A stretch of 64,000 nt of DNA from Clostridium sp. AF15-31 (GCF_003461625.1 NZ_QTXL01000004.1:263813-327812), one strand, 5' to 3'. Positions 33,508 through 43,686 are shown, counted from the stretch's first letter. The notes: generated by a model from the sequence alone, not told the origin. Numbers and translations are program-made.

Positions 33508-35073
33508 ATGAAGAAAAAACTGATTACAGCCGTAGTTACCTTCGCACTTGCACTTTCCTCGTTAACAGGATGTGGCGGTGCAGCAACAAGTGGAAACACA
33601 AGTACACAGACAACAGGAGATAGTTCAGTGATCACGATCGCGAGACCAATTGATTCATCTACATTGGATCCAATCATGACAGGTAATAATGAAGATATCT
33701 GGTTATTAAGTCTGATGTTACAGGGACTGACCAAGAGTAGTGCCGATGGAACAGAGATTGAGCCTTGTCTGGCAGAGACCTGGGATATCAGTGATGATAA
33801 TCTGACATATACCTTCCATATCAGAAAAGGTCTGAAGTTCTCAACAGGAGATCCTGTTACAAAAGATGACTGGGAGTACAGTTTGAATCGTTACCTGACT
33901 TCCGAAGAGAGCCCATGGAGAGGAATGGTATCCATGGTTGACAGTATAGAGGTTCCGGATGATACAACCGTTATCTTCCACCTGAATGCTGTATCACCTA
34001 CATTCCTTGCATCAACCGCATTGTTCAGTATGTCTGTTATGCCAAAGGCATATTGTGAAGAAGTTGGCGAAGATGGTATTGCATCAAAGCCGGTTGGTAC
34101 AGGTCCATATGCATTGGAGAGCTGGACAATCGGTGACAGTATGACATTTGTAAAGAATCAGTATTACTGGGATGCAGGAAAGCCTGAGACAGATAAGATC
34201 GTATTCAATGTTGTAGCTGATGATAATACAAGAGTTATGCAGCTTCAGTCAGGACAGGTTGATGCGATCACCTATGTACCAAATAACCGTGTAGACGAAT
34301 TAAAAGCAACAGATGGAATCGAAGTATTATCTTTTGATTCAACCGAATCCAGACATATTACATTGAACAACTCAGTAGAAGCTTTATCAGATGCAAGAGT
34401 TCGTATGGCACTCTTAAAGGCGACAGACAGAGAAGCCCTGATAAGTGCTGTATATTATGGAAATGCGGAATTATCCACAGGTCTGATCGGACCGGCACAG
34501 CCTTACTATGACAAAGATCTGACACCGGTTGCCTATGATCTGGAAGGCGCAAAAGAACTGTTAAAAGAAGCTGGCTATGAAAATGGATTTGAAGTAACGA
34601 TCGATATCCGTTCCGGTAATTCAAATGAATTACAGGAAGCAACCATGCTGAAGGAACAGTGGGCAAAAGCAGGTGTTACCTTAAATATTGAGGAGCTGGA
34701 TGGTTCTACTGTATCAGATGAATGGTATTCAATGGATTTTGAAATGATGTTTACATCACTTACAAGTGATACCGCTGATACAAACCAGTTTGCACAGGGT
34801 ATCTCGATCGCAGATTTAAAGGATTGCTACCATACATTATGGAGTGGTGAGAAACAGAAAGAAGCAGAAAAGCTTGCAACGGAAGCAGGAACAGAGATGG
34901 ATACAGCAAAACGTGCAGAAGAATATAATCAGTTACAGGAAATTTGTGCAGAGGAGAATCCAATCCTTCCACTCTATTACATTCCGTTTATGGTAGCAAC
35001 CAGAAGCAATGTCAAGAACTTTTCACAGACTCCGCTTGGATCATATAACTTTGATACATTAGTAAAAGAGTAA
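33508..35073 (+). CDS. Peptide ABC transporter substrate-binding lipoprotein (family 5)
   Basis: A 521-residue OppA/DppA-like lipoprotein. The signal ends in the lipobox SSLTGCGG with the lipid-carrying Cys. The family pattern follows: LDPIMTGNNEDIWLLSLMLQ, AETWDISDDNLTYTFHIRKG, the SBP5 signature LKFSTGDPVTKDDWEYSLNR and GTGPYALESW. It delivers oligopeptides or similar ligands to the permease. The ATG at 33508 with GGAG 8 nt upstream is chosen over a longer frame. It is the first gene of a long operon that includes 5-oxoprolinase, so pyroglutamyl or D-glutamyl peptides are plausible ligands. Confidence 0.93.
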   Translation: MKKKLITAVVTFALALSSLTGCGGAATSGNTSTQTTGDSSVITIARPIDSSTLDPIMTGNNEDIWLLSLMLQGLTKSSADGTEIEPCLAETWDISDDNLTYTFHIRKGLKFSTGDPVTKDDWEYSLNRYLTSEESPWRGMVSMVDSIEVPDDTTVIFHLNAVSPTFLASTALFSMSVMPKAYCEEVGEDGIASKPVGTGPYALESWTIGDSMTFVKNQYYWDAGKPETDKIVFNVVADDNTRVMQLQSGQVDAITYVPNNRVDELKATDGIEVLSFDSTESRHITLNNSVEALSDARVRMALLKATDREALISAVYYGNAELSTGLIGPAQPYYDKDLTPVAYDLEGAKELLKEAGYENGFEVTIDIRSGNSNELQEATMLKEQWAKAGVTLNIEELDGSTVSDEWYSMDFEMMFTSLTSDTADTNQFAQGISIADLKDCYHTLWSGEKQKEAEKLATEAGTEMDTAKRAEEYNQLQEICAEENPILPLYYIPFMVATRSNVKNFSQTPLGSYNFDTLVKE

Positions 35074-35134
35074 ATAACAAAGGCGGTGGTGGAAGAAAAT
35101 GCCGCTGCCGCCGAGATGAAATGAGGAATAAGAT

Positions 35135-36076
35135 ATGCAACAGTTCAGTTATATTTTAAAACGAATTTTACAGATGATACCGGTTCTGATCATTATTTCC
35201 TTCATCGTATTTGCAAGTATCCGCCTGATCCCTGGTGATCCGGCAACCCTGATGGCAGGTTCAGAAGCCACAGAAGAAAGTCTGAATGCCATGCGGGAGA
35301 AGATGGGATTAAACGAGCCGTTCATCATACAGTATTTCATTTTTCTGAAGCAGTTATTGCATCTTGATTTCGGTACATCCATTACATTTAATCAGACCGT
35401 ATGGGCATTGTTTACACAGAAGATCGGAGTAACTCTGATGCTTACCTGTGCAACTGCATTGATCGCTGTAGCGATCAGCTTCCCACTCGGATTTTTCTCA
35501 GGAAAATATGAGAATTCAATATTTGGAAAAACAGTAACTGCATTATCATTGGCTGTTTTATCTGTACCTGATTTCTGGCTTGGTATTTTATTGCTGCTTC
35601 GATTTGCATTAAAGACAAATATATTTCCGGTTGGTGGCTGGGGTGTTACGACCTTCGATCATATCCGGTCGGTATTTCTTCCGGCATGTACCGCGAGTGT
35701 TGCAACGATCTCGCTGTTGACCAGAAATATTCAGAGCAGTGTCGCAAATATAGTAAAGAAAGATTATGTAAACTTCGCATACAGTAAGGGACTGAAGCCT
35801 TCAATCATCAGTACCCGCTATGTAATGAAGAATGTAATGGTATCAACAGTAACCCTGTTGTTGATCCGGATTACAAATATGTTAAGTGGAAGCGTTGTTA
35901 TTGAGTCCGTATTTGCATTGCCGGGACTTGGATATCTGCTGTTACAGGCAGTATTAAAGAGAGATTATCCATTGGTACAGGGCCTGGTTATGTTATTTGC
36001 GATCATCGTCCTCGTGGTCAATCTTCTGACGGATATTTTGTATTCGTTCTTGGATCCGCGTGTGAAATTACAGTAG
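35135..36076 (+). CDS. Peptide ABC transporter permease (DppB/OppB-like)
   Basis: A 313-residue membrane protein with six predicted helices. It begins FSYILKRILQMIPVLIIISF, the usual DppB start, has the RLIPGDPA motif, and contains the EAA-like coupling loop (DYVNFAYSKGLKPSIISTRY). VIESVFALPGLGYLLLQAVL is also typical. It is 61 bp after the binding protein and 15 bp before the second permease. Confidence 0.95.
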   Translation: MQQFSYILKRILQMIPVLIIISFIVFASIRLIPGDPATLMAGSEATEESLNAMREKMGLNEPFIIQYFIFLKQLLHLDFGTSITFNQTVWALFTQKIGVTLMLTCATALIAVAISFPLGFFSGKYENSIFGKTVTALSLAVLSVPDFWLGILLLLRFALKTNIFPVGGWGVTTFDHIRSVFLPACTASVATISLLTRNIQSSVANIVKKDYVNFAYSKGLKPSIISTRYVMKNVMVSTVTLLLIRITNMLSGSVVIESVFALPGLGYLLLQAVLKRDYPLVQGLVMLFAIIVLVVNLLTDILYSFLDPRVKLQ

Positions 36077-36091
36077 GCAGGAGGCGTTAAA

Positions 36092-36919
36092 ATGATGAAA
36101 TTAAAGAAACCAAAAACGGGAGACTGGCTTTTTAAACTGTCCGTGATTGCCTTGATTTTGATTGTTTTTATGGCTCTGTTTCCGGGACTGTTTACAAAAT
36201 ATGATCCAAATACGCAGGATATGACAGCACTTATGACGAAGCCTTGTGCAGCCCATCCGTTTGGAACAGATAACTATGGCCGGGATATTTTTGCAAGAGT
36301 ATTATACGGCGCAAGGATCGACCTTCTGATCGGACTTCTGGCGATGCTGGTTCCGTTTATCATCGGTAGTTTGGTCGGTCTGATATCCGCTTATTATGGC
36401 AAGATTGTAGATGCGATCATCATGAGGATCCTTGATGTTGTAACAGCATTCCCGTTTATCGTACTGATGATCCTGATCGTTACGATCCTTGGTGCAAGCA
36501 TGAAGAATCTGTTTATTGCAATCTGGCTTGTTGGCTGGCGTGAATATGCAAAGCTTGTACGAAGCGAAGTTTTAGTCGAGAAGAATTCAGAATATGTTCA
36601 GGCGGCGAAGATCCTTGGATTTTCTGATCGGCGGATCATGATCCGGCACATCCTGCCAAATGTCATTGGATCCGCATTTGTATATGGTATTTCCGATATC
36701 ATGCTCTGTATGCTGATGGCAGCTTCCATGAGTTTCTTAGGCTTAGGTGTTCAGCCACCAACGCCTGAATGGGGTTCCATGATATCTGAAGGAAGAGCTT
36801 ATATCACATCCGCATGGTGGACTGCTACATTCCCGGGTCTGGCGTTGGCAGTTGTAGGTATTGCGATCAGTCTGTTTGGTAACGGACTGGCAAAGAAAAT
36901 GGGTGTGAAGGATCGCTAG
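36092..36919 (+). CDS. Peptide ABC transporter permease (DppC/OppC-like)
   Basis: A 275-residue permease with the DppC features: N-terminal helix, HPFGTDNYGRDIFARVLYGA, the EAA loop YVQAAKILGFSDRRIMIRHI and LGVQPPTPEWGSMISEGRAY. AGGAGG precedes the tandem ATG codons; I use the first. It pairs with the DppB-like permease to form the membrane channel. The ATPase gene follows 11 bp later. Confidence 0.95.
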   Translation: MMKLKKPKTGDWLFKLSVIALILIVFMALFPGLFTKYDPNTQDMTALMTKPCAAHPFGTDNYGRDIFARVLYGARIDLLIGLLAMLVPFIIGSLVGLISAYYGKIVDAIIMRILDVVTAFPFIVLMILIVTILGASMKNLFIAIWLVGWREYAKLVRSEVLVEKNSEYVQAAKILGFSDRRIMIRHILPNVIGSAFVYGISDIMLCMLMAASMSFLGLGVQPPTPEWGSMISEGRAYITSAWWTATFPGLALAVVGIAISLFGNGLAKKMGVKDR

Positions 36920-36930
36920 GAGGAATAGAT

Positions 36931-37950
36931 ATGGGAAATGAATTACTGAAAGTCGAACATTTGCAGACGATATTTAAGAAAGACGGCAAAGTAGTAAATG
37001 CAGTAGGTGATGTCAGCTTTACTGTAAATGAAGGAGAAGTCTTCGGACTGATCGGTGAAAGTGGCTGTGGTAAGAGTGTGACCTGTCGTTCCCTGATCGG
37101 ACTGATCCAGCCGCCCGGAAAGATCATAAATGGAAGTATCATGTATAAAGGGCATGAGCTTGTAGGACTTGGAAAAAGAAAATGGACAACGGTTCGCGGA
37201 CATGAGATCGGAATGATCTTTCAGGAACCAATGGCTACACTGAACCCGATCGTAAAGATCCGTACTCAGCTTACAGAGTCAATGAAAGATAAGGGTATGA
37301 CGAAGAAACAGAAAGAAGAACGGGGAATCGAACTGCTTCGTATGGTTGGAATTTCTTCCCCTGAAACTCGAATGGACTGTTATCCGCATGAGTTCAGTGG
37401 TGGTATGAGACAGCGTGCGATGATCGCAATTGCTCTTGCAGCAAATCCACATCTTCTGTTAGCCGATGAACCGACGACTGCTCTTGATGTTACGATACAG
37501 GATCAGATCATCAAACTGATGATGAAACTTCGGAAAGAATTAAACATGAGCATGATATTAGTTACACATGACATGGGCGTTGCAGCACAGATGTGTGACC
37601 GGATCGCAGTTATGTATGCAGGCTATATTATGGAGCAGGCAGACATTGGGGAAATTTTCTCCAAGCCGCGGCATCCATATACCTATGGTCTGATGTCTTC
37701 TCTACCAAACAGCGAGAAAAAGGGAGAGAAACTGAATTCGATCAAAGGAGCACCGCCTAACCTCTATGATATGCCGAGTGGATGTCCGTTCCATCCAAGA
37801 TGCAGTTATTGTGAAGAAATCTGTAAAAAGAAATTCCCTGAAATGCAGGAAGTATCACCGGGACATTTTTCCAGATGTCATTTCATTGACAAGATGAAGG
37901 ATGTAGAAGGTGTGATCGAGAAAGCGAAAGGAGGAAGCGGACATGAGTAA
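36931..37950 (+). CDS. Peptide ABC transporter ATPase (DppD/OppD-like)
   Basis: A 339-residue ATPase: Walker A GESGCGKSVT, ABC signature FSGGMRQRAMIAIAL, Walker B LLLADEPTTALDVT, and the switch His in LVTHDMG. The C-terminal oligopeptide-transporter domain has the cysteine motif CPFHPRCSYCEEICKKKFPE that can hold a 4Fe-4S cluster in this family. It overlaps the next ATPase gene by 8 bp. Confidence 0.95.
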   Translation: MGNELLKVEHLQTIFKKDGKVVNAVGDVSFTVNEGEVFGLIGESGCGKSVTCRSLIGLIQPPGKIINGSIMYKGHELVGLGKRKWTTVRGHEIGMIFQEPMATLNPIVKIRTQLTESMKDKGMTKKQKEERGIELLRMVGISSPETRMDCYPHEFSGGMRQRAMIAIALAANPHLLLADEPTTALDVTIQDQIIKLMMKLRKELNMSMILVTHDMGVAAQMCDRIAVMYAGYIMEQADIGEIFSKPRHPYTYGLMSSLPNSEKKGEKLNSIKGAPPNLYDMPSGCPFHPRCSYCEEICKKKFPEMQEVSPGHFSRCHFIDKMKDVEGVIEKAKGGSGHE

Positions 37951-38944
37951 CAGTGAGACAGAAACAATCTTATCCGTAAAGGATCTGTGTATGTATTTTC
38001 CGCTCAAACAGACCTTATTTGATATAGCAACAAGAAAGCCTGTAAGTTATATCAAGGCAGTTGACGGCGTCAGCTTTCAGGTAGATAAGGGTGAAACGAT
38101 CGGTCTGGTTGGAGAAAGTGGCTGTGGTAAGAGTACCTTATCAAAAGCGCTGATCCGATTATATGATCCAACTTCCGGTAATATCCAGTTTGAAGGTGAA
38201 GATATCGCAAAGCTTCCTCAGCACAAGCTGCAGAACCTTCGGTTCCATATGCAGATGGTTTTCCAGGATCCATATTCTTCCCTGAACCCGAAGATGACAA
38301 TTCGACAGATTTTTTACGAGATCTTAGATGTACATAAATTGTGTAAAAAAGATGAGTGGGAAGCCCGTACGAAAGAACTGTTAAATATGGTCGGCATGCC
38401 GGAATATGCGTTAGACCGTTATCCGGGAGAGTTCTCCGGAGGACAACGGCAGAGGATTGGAATTGCAAGAGCACTTGCCATGAATCCGGAATTTCTGATC
38501 GCTGATGAGCCGGTGTCTGCACTTGATATGTCGATACAGGCACAGGTTATCAATCTGATGCAGGAATTAAAAGAAAAGCTGAACCTGACGATGTTATTTA
38601 TCTCCCATGATCTTCGTGTTGTGGAATATATCTCCGACCGGGTGATCGTTATGTATCTGGGAGTCATTGTTGAGACAGCACCGACAGATGCATTATTTGA
38701 GAATCCGGCACATCCATATACCGACATTCTGATCAAGGCTGCACCAGTTATGAATCCCTATGACAAAGAACGTGAATATGTAATTGAAGGCGAGACACCA
38801 AGTCCGATACATGTTCCATCCGGCTGCAGATTCCATCCAAGATGTCCATTTGCAACGGAGAAATGTAAGACAGAAGTACCGGAGCTTCATGAGATCGCAC
38901 CGGGAAGATCGGTTGCCTGCCACTATCCAAGATATTCAGAATAA
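37943..38944 (+). CDS. Peptide ABC transporter ATPase (DppF/OppF-like)
   Basis: A 333-residue partner ATPase: GESGCGKSTLSKALIRLYDP, MVFQDPYSSLNPKMT, FSGGQRQRIGIARAL, FLIADEPVSALDMS and FISHDLRVVEYI. The C-terminal CRFHPRCPFATEKCKTEVPE again carries cluster-type cysteines. AAAGGAGG lies in the end of the upstream gene. It completes a five-gene importer. Confidence 0.95.
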   Translation: MSNSETETILSVKDLCMYFPLKQTLFDIATRKPVSYIKAVDGVSFQVDKGETIGLVGESGCGKSTLSKALIRLYDPTSGNIQFEGEDIAKLPQHKLQNLRFHMQMVFQDPYSSLNPKMTIRQIFYEILDVHKLCKKDEWEARTKELLNMVGMPEYALDRYPGEFSGGQRQRIGIARALAMNPEFLIADEPVSALDMSIQAQVINLMQELKEKLNLTMLFISHDLRVVEYISDRVIVMYLGVIVETAPTDALFENPAHPYTDILIKAAPVMNPYDKEREYVIEGETPSPIHVPSGCRFHPRCPFATEKCKTEVPELHEIAPGRSVACHYPRYSE

Positions 38945-38998
38945 TGTCCGGATATCGGTCAGATATCTATGAATACAGTCAAAACAGGAGGTGTCCGT

Positions 38999-40450
38999 AT
39001 GGAATATTCGATGGAAGAAGAACTCAGAAAATGGAAGATCCCCGGCTGCCAGATCACGGTAGCAAGAGATGGAAAGATCTTATATGATGCAGCCTTTGGT
39101 CAGAAGGTATTTGCAGAAGCAGAAAAAACATCGGGAAATGTTTTTTATAATGCAGAACCTGTGACAACAGAAACACGGTTTTGTATCGCATCCTGTACCA
39201 AATCATTTACGGTTCTGATCGCAGCTATGCTTGCAGACGAAGGACTGCTTGATTTGGATGAACCGATTGTTGCCTATATTCCTGATTTCGCAATGAAAGA
39301 TGAATATGCAGGCGCACATGTTACATTGCGTGACATTTTCCTGCACCGGACAGGACTTGCCGGACATGATTTCACATGGCCGGATTATGAACTTACTGAA
39401 GAAGATTATATGAAGAATATCCGTTATCTGGATGCGGTTGTTCCGTTCCGGACGAGCCCAAAATACAACAATGTAATGTATATATTAGCCGGTTATATCG
39501 AAGAAATTGTGACAGGAAAGAACTGGGGCGAGCTGGTAAAAGAACGAATATTGCGTCCACTTGAAATGACACATACATATGTAAGTCTGGAAGAAGTTCC
39601 GCTTGGAACAGATCTTGCAGAAGGATATAAGGATGGACAGAGACTGACTTCGATCGCACCAAAGGAACGTGCATCGGGTTCTATTGTTTCAACGACAGAG
39701 GATCTGACAAAATGGCTGCAGTTCCATTTACAGAAAGGCATCTGGAATGGAAAACGGCTTGTTTCTGAAAAAATGATGGAGATGATCCATGAACCACAGG
39801 TGATCTTTGAAGGAGAAAAATATTCATTTGAACCGGGTTGTATGCCGGTCTGCTATGGACTTGGATGGTTTATCCGGGATTACAGAGGTGTTCAGATCCA
39901 GTATCACCATGGAGGAACACTGGGCTTTTGTTCTTTACAGGCATATTTACCGGAATATGGCATCAGTGTTGCTATGCTGATGAATGGTCATGGAACCGGA
40001 GCGTTCTTTGAGGATGCCATTTTAAGTACCGTGATCGATCGCCTGTTAGAACCGGAACTGCCGCATATAGAGACAAATTGGCTGGAACAGTATTTTACGG
40101 TATATCCGGGTACGAACCATGATATTGATCTGGTTCCGGATAGCTGGGAGCCTGAGCAGACCGCAGCAGATTTTCCGGAAGCTTTTTGTGGACGTTATCG
40201 CATGAAGGGATATCCGGACATAGAGATCATGAAGGAAGGAACAAAGGGAGTTCTGGTTTTTAAGGCATTTCGCCGTCCACTTCTAAAAGTGACAAAGGAT
40301 CATTATATCGTAGATGGTTTGATTGCAGATACTGAGTTTTACAGACTTCCGGTCAGCTTTATATGGAAAGAAGGAATTGTGTGTGCGGTTCAGATTCCAC
40401 TGGAACGAAGTCTTCCGGCATTGGAATTTGAGAAAGGAGAGATAGAATGA
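38999..40450 (+). CDS. Beta-lactamase-family serine hydrolase (penicillin-binding-protein-like)
   Basis: A 483-residue cytoplasmic-looking class C-type serine hydrolase with no signal peptide. The catalytic Ser-x-x-Lys is in CIASCTKSFTV, the Tyr-x-Asn in KYNNVMYILAGY, and a HHGGTLGF stretch takes the place of KTG. The C-terminal 120 residues form a separate beta-rich domain. Relatives include esterases, D-aminopeptidases and D-amidases. AGGAGG stands before the ATG at 38999, better than the start at 38969. In this operon it may hydrolyse imported peptides, possibly with D-residues; that is inference. Confidence 0.88.
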   Translation: MEYSMEEELRKWKIPGCQITVARDGKILYDAAFGQKVFAEAEKTSGNVFYNAEPVTTETRFCIASCTKSFTVLIAAMLADEGLLDLDEPIVAYIPDFAMKDEYAGAHVTLRDIFLHRTGLAGHDFTWPDYELTEEDYMKNIRYLDAVVPFRTSPKYNNVMYILAGYIEEIVTGKNWGELVKERILRPLEMTHTYVSLEEVPLGTDLAEGYKDGQRLTSIAPKERASGSIVSTTEDLTKWLQFHLQKGIWNGKRLVSEKMMEMIHEPQVIFEGEKYSFEPGCMPVCYGLGWFIRDYRGVQIQYHHGGTLGFCSLQAYLPEYGISVAMLMNGHGTGAFFEDAILSTVIDRLLEPELPHIETNWLEQYFTVYPGTNHDIDLVPDSWEPEQTAADFPEAFCGRYRMKGYPDIEIMKEGTKGVLVFKAFRRPLLKVTKDHYIVDGLIADTEFYRLPVSFIWKEGIVCAVQIPLERSLPALEFEKGEIE

Positions 40451-41076
40451 AGAACTTTATCATAGCTATAACCAGAACATGCGGAAGCGGCGCGACGACG
40501 ATCAGCACGATGCTTTCCAGAGATCTGAATATCAATATGTATGACAGAAATCTTCTCAGGCTGGCAGCTGATGATCAGGGAATCAACGAGGCTGCATTTG
40601 CAAATGCGGATGAGACGATGAAGAACAGTATTCTTTATAAAGTAACCAGAAAAGTATATAGCGGCCAGCCGATTCCGATGGAGCATCCGGAGGATATCCC
40701 TTCTAATGACCAGCTCTTTTCATTTCAGGCAAAGGTGTTAAAAGAGCTTGCGGAAAATGAATCCTATATCTGTATCGGACGTGCAGCCGATTTTGTATTA
40801 AAGGATTATCCGAATATGGTCAGCATCTTTATCTATGCACCGGAGGAGAAATGTGTAAAAAAAGAGATGAAACGTCTGGGTATTACAGAGAAAGAAGCAA
40901 AGAAACGTGTATATACACTGGATAAATATCGTCGGGAATACTACAGATACCATACCGGAAAGAAATGGGAGGATCCATATAACTATGATCTGTGTCTGAA
41001 TACGGCAGAACTGACCTATGAACAGTGCGTAGATTTCATCAAAGAATATTTGAAACTCAAAGGATGGATTGATTAA
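40447..41076 (+). CDS. Cytidylate kinase-like P-loop protein
   Basis: A 209-residue protein of the cytidylate-kinase-like family common in Clostridia. ITRTCGSGATTISTMLSRDL is a P-loop variant, and MYDRNLLRLAADDQGINEAA follows as in relatives. YICIGRAADFVLKDYPNMVS and a lid region (MKRLGITEKEAKKRVYTLDK) are also typical. The substrate of this group is unproven and it is unlikely to be the main Cmk. It overlaps the serine hydrolase by 4 bp (ATGA) and so is translationally coupled. Confidence 0.88.
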   Translation: MKNFIIAITRTCGSGATTISTMLSRDLNINMYDRNLLRLAADDQGINEAAFANADETMKNSILYKVTRKVYSGQPIPMEHPEDIPSNDQLFSFQAKVLKELAENESYICIGRAADFVLKDYPNMVSIFIYAPEEKCVKKEMKRLGITEKEAKKRVYTLDKYRREYYRYHTGKKWEDPYNYDLCLNTAELTYEQCVDFIKEYLKLKGWID

Positions 41077-41884
41077 GGTGGATACAGAAGAAGTTGTACT
41101 TAGATATGGCAATCGGGGAATGGATCTGTTAATGCATGCGCTTCCGGGACATTTTTACAGGCGGTCAGCGGAAAAGATCATGGAGCTTCCAAAGGGAAAT
41201 GTTCTGATCCTGACCGGATTTTATGTTGCAGGGCATCCGGAAACGGATGGACCGACAGGAGCTTATTTTCTGGCAAAAGCATTTGAAGCATTGGGTTTTA
41301 CTCCGGTGATCTTAACGGATGGATATGTAGGTGATCTGTTCCGGGATGTAGAGACGATTCATATAGAATCATGCACAGAGTCTGTATGCTATAAACTGAT
41401 GGGACAGTATGTTCCGGTGTTCTGTCTGTCAATTGAATATTGTGGCAGGAACAGTCAGGATGATTATACAAATATGCGTGGTGTCAGTATCAAAGAACAT
41501 GTAGCAGGGCTGGATTCTATTATCCTGACAGCAAATGATAGAGGGATTCCTACATTTGGGATCGGTGACGGAGGAAATGAAGCCGGAATGGGCAATCTTC
41601 ATGATAAGATTTCCGGGATACTTCCGATCGAGCCGTCAGTTGTTCCGGTTGATCATCTGATGATCGCTACGGTATCAAACTGGGCGGCATATGGGCTGAT
41701 TTGTGAATTACAGAAAGTAACAGGGATCCGATTGATGCCGGCATATGAAGATGTGGAACAATATTATAGACTTCTGGTATCAGAAGGTTGCGTGGATGGT
41801 ATCAGCAGGGAATGTAAGATGTCCGTGGATGGATTTCCGGTTGAAGTAGAACGGGGAATCTTATCAGATCTTGCAAATGCATGA
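41069..41884 (+). CDS. DUF4392 protein, D-glutamate cyclase-like domain; TTG start
   Basis: A 271-residue protein matching DUF4392, the C-terminal domain of mammalian D-glutamate cyclase (DGLUCY), which interconverts D-glutamate and 5-oxo-D-proline. Visible family stretches: VLILTGFYVAGHPETDGPTG, LTANDRGIPTFGIGDGGNEA and GMGNLHDKI. The TTG at 41069 follows AAAGGA and overlaps the kinase-like gene by 8 bp; a GTG at 41078 is the alternative. The matching N-terminal domain (DUF1445) is encoded as a separate gene downstream. That this bacterial protein has cyclase activity is inference. Confidence 0.85.
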   Translation: MIKVDTEEVVLRYGNRGMDLLMHALPGHFYRRSAEKIMELPKGNVLILTGFYVAGHPETDGPTGAYFLAKAFEALGFTPVILTDGYVGDLFRDVETIHIESCTESVCYKLMGQYVPVFCLSIEYCGRNSQDDYTNMRGVSIKEHVAGLDSIILTANDRGIPTFGIGDGGNEAGMGNLHDKISGILPIEPSVVPVDHLMIATVSNWAAYGLICELQKVTGIRLMPAYEDVEQYYRLLVSEGCVDGISRECKMSVDGFPVEVERGILSDLANA

Positions 41885-41961
41885 ACATGATCCGGTAAAG
41901 AATGAGGACACGTTTGAATATAGTAAAAGAGGATTGCGGTTAGCAAAAAAAAGGAGGCAGC

Positions 41962-42681
41962 ATGGATGATTATAGAATTTTGCTGGCAGGAGATAAAGGA
42001 ATTGTCGTAGAGTTTGGCAATCAGATTTCTGAAACGATAAATGCCAGAGTAAAGGGCTTGTGTAAAGAACTGAAGAAGCATCCGCAGGCAGGAATCCGGA
42101 ATCTGATACCAACCTACCGGTCTGTGCTGATCGATTACGATCCGAAGAAGATGGAGTATCGGAGATTGATAAAACTGGTGGAGCATTGTGTATCACATGC
42201 AGACACCGGAGAACGAATGAAGAAAATAATTGAGATCCCGGTCTGCTATGAAGCTGAATATGGTATGGACATAGAGGCTGTTGCAGCACATACAGGATTG
42301 TCTGAGGAAGAGATCATAAGGCGGCATGGCAGCCGGGATTATTTAATATATATGCTGGGTTTCCTTCCGGGATTTCCATATCTTGGAGGTATGGATGAGA
42401 GCATAGCGGTTCCAAGATTAAAGGAACCCAGAATTCAGATTCCGGCAGGAAGTGTCGGAATTGCGGGGATGCAGACTGGCATTTATCCGGTGGAATCACC
42501 GGGAGGCTGGCAGTTGATCGGAAGAACGCCGGTCACGATTTATGATCCGCATCGGGAGATGCCGGTATTATTTGAAGCAGGAGAATATATCCGTTTTAGC
42601 CGCATTGATAAGAACAAATTTGAAGAGATAAAACAACTTGATGCAGCCGGAGAATACCGCTGTAAGACATATGAAGGATAA
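41962..42681 (+). CDS. pxpB: 5-oxoprolinase subunit B (KipI-like)
   Basis: PxpB, PxpC and PxpA together hydrolyse 5-oxoproline to glutamate using ATP. The 239-residue product has the KipI/AHS1 domain: YMLGFLPGFPYLGGMDESIA, VPRLKEPRIQIPAGSVGIAG and GIYPVESPGGWQLIGRTP. GGAGG precedes the ATG. The older annotation of this family, inhibitor of the sporulation kinase KinA, is less likely here because pxpC and pxpA are in the same operon. pxpC follows 42 bp later. Confidence 0.95.
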   Translation: MDDYRILLAGDKGIVVEFGNQISETINARVKGLCKELKKHPQAGIRNLIPTYRSVLIDYDPKKMEYRRLIKLVEHCVSHADTGERMKKIIEIPVCYEAEYGMDIEAVAAHTGLSEEEIIRRHGSRDYLIYMLGFLPGFPYLGGMDESIAVPRLKEPRIQIPAGSVGIAGMQTGIYPVESPGGWQLIGRTPVTIYDPHREMPVLFEAGEYIRFSRIDKNKFEEIKQLDAAGEYRCKTYEG

Positions 42682-42723
42682 CTTGAAAAAAAGACAGCAG
42701 GACAGCAGAAGGGAGATGGTGAG

Positions 42724-43662
42724 ATGGTACAGGTACGAAATGGTGGTTTGCTGACAACCATTCAGGATGCTGGGAGATATGGATATGAACATCAGGGGAT
42801 TCCTGTTTCCGGGGCAATGGATCAGACTTCCATGCGCCTTGCAAATATTTTGCTTGGAAATACAGAAGACGAAGCGGTGCTGGAATGTACGATGCTGGGA
42901 CCTGAGCTTATGTTTGAAGCCGACTGCCTGTTTGCAGTTACAGGTGCAGATATGCAGATGCAGTTGAATCAGACCGGATTATTACCGTATCATACCTACC
43001 TTGGACGAAAAGGAGATGTGCTCCATCTTGGCTGTGCCACCAATGGTGTCCGGAGTTATATCGCATTTGCCGGAGGGATACAGGCAGATTCCATTCTTGG
43101 AAGTGCTTCCACCGATATGAAATGTCATATTGGAGGCAAGGATGGCAGAAAGCTTCAGGCAGGTGACCGGCTATTGTTCAAATCACCGAAAACCGAGCTT
43201 CCTGCGATGTACCGCAGATTTGAGGATATGAAATTATCCCGCCGGAAAGAAACTTTGATCCATGTGATCGCAGGACCACAGGCGGATTATTTCACAGAAG
43301 AAGGAATCCGGACATTTTATTCGGAAACCTACCAGATTATGCAGGAGTCTGACCGGATGGGATATCGTTTGTCTGGTGCGGCGATTGAGAATAAATCCGG
43401 TGTAGACATTGTATCGGATGGAATTACCTTTGGATCGGTCCAGGTAACGGCATCCGGTAACCCGATCATTATGATGGCAGATCATCAGACAACCGGAGGG
43501 TATGCAAAGATTGCAACAGTTATATCGGCAGATCTTCCAATTCTTGCACAGATGATGCCGGGTGATCATATCCGGTTTGAAGCTGTTTCCTTAAAAGAGG
43601 CAAGACGGTACTGGCGGAGATCGGAACGACAGATCCGCAGGTTCCGGAGAAGAACGAATTGA
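42724..43662 (+). CDS. pxpC: 5-oxoprolinase subunit C (KipA-like)
   Basis: A 312-residue AHS2/biotin-dependent-carboxylase-like protein: GLLTTIQDAGRYGYEHQGIP, SGAMDQTSMRLANILLGN, ECTMLGPELMFEADCLFAVT, and DHQTTGGYAKIATVISADLP near the end. These are the hallmarks of PxpC (KipA). It lies between pxpB and the DUF1445 gene with short gaps. Confidence 0.95.
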   Translation: MVQVRNGGLLTTIQDAGRYGYEHQGIPVSGAMDQTSMRLANILLGNTEDEAVLECTMLGPELMFEADCLFAVTGADMQMQLNQTGLLPYHTYLGRKGDVLHLGCATNGVRSYIAFAGGIQADSILGSASTDMKCHIGGKDGRKLQAGDRLLFKSPKTELPAMYRRFEDMKLSRRKETLIHVIAGPQADYFTEEGIRTFYSETYQIMQESDRMGYRLSGAAIENKSGVDIVSDGITFGSVQVTASGNPIIMMADHQTTGGYAKIATVISADLPILAQMMPGDHIRFEAVSLKEARRYWRRSERQIRRFRRRTN

Positions 43663-43686
43663 TCCGAACAGGAAAGGATAAAGAAT

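Noticed and set aside
41962..43662. KipI/KipA as inhibitors of a sporulation kinase
   Set aside because: Presence of pxpA and DUF1445 in the same operon supports 5-oxoprolinase; the kinase-inhibitor name is historical.
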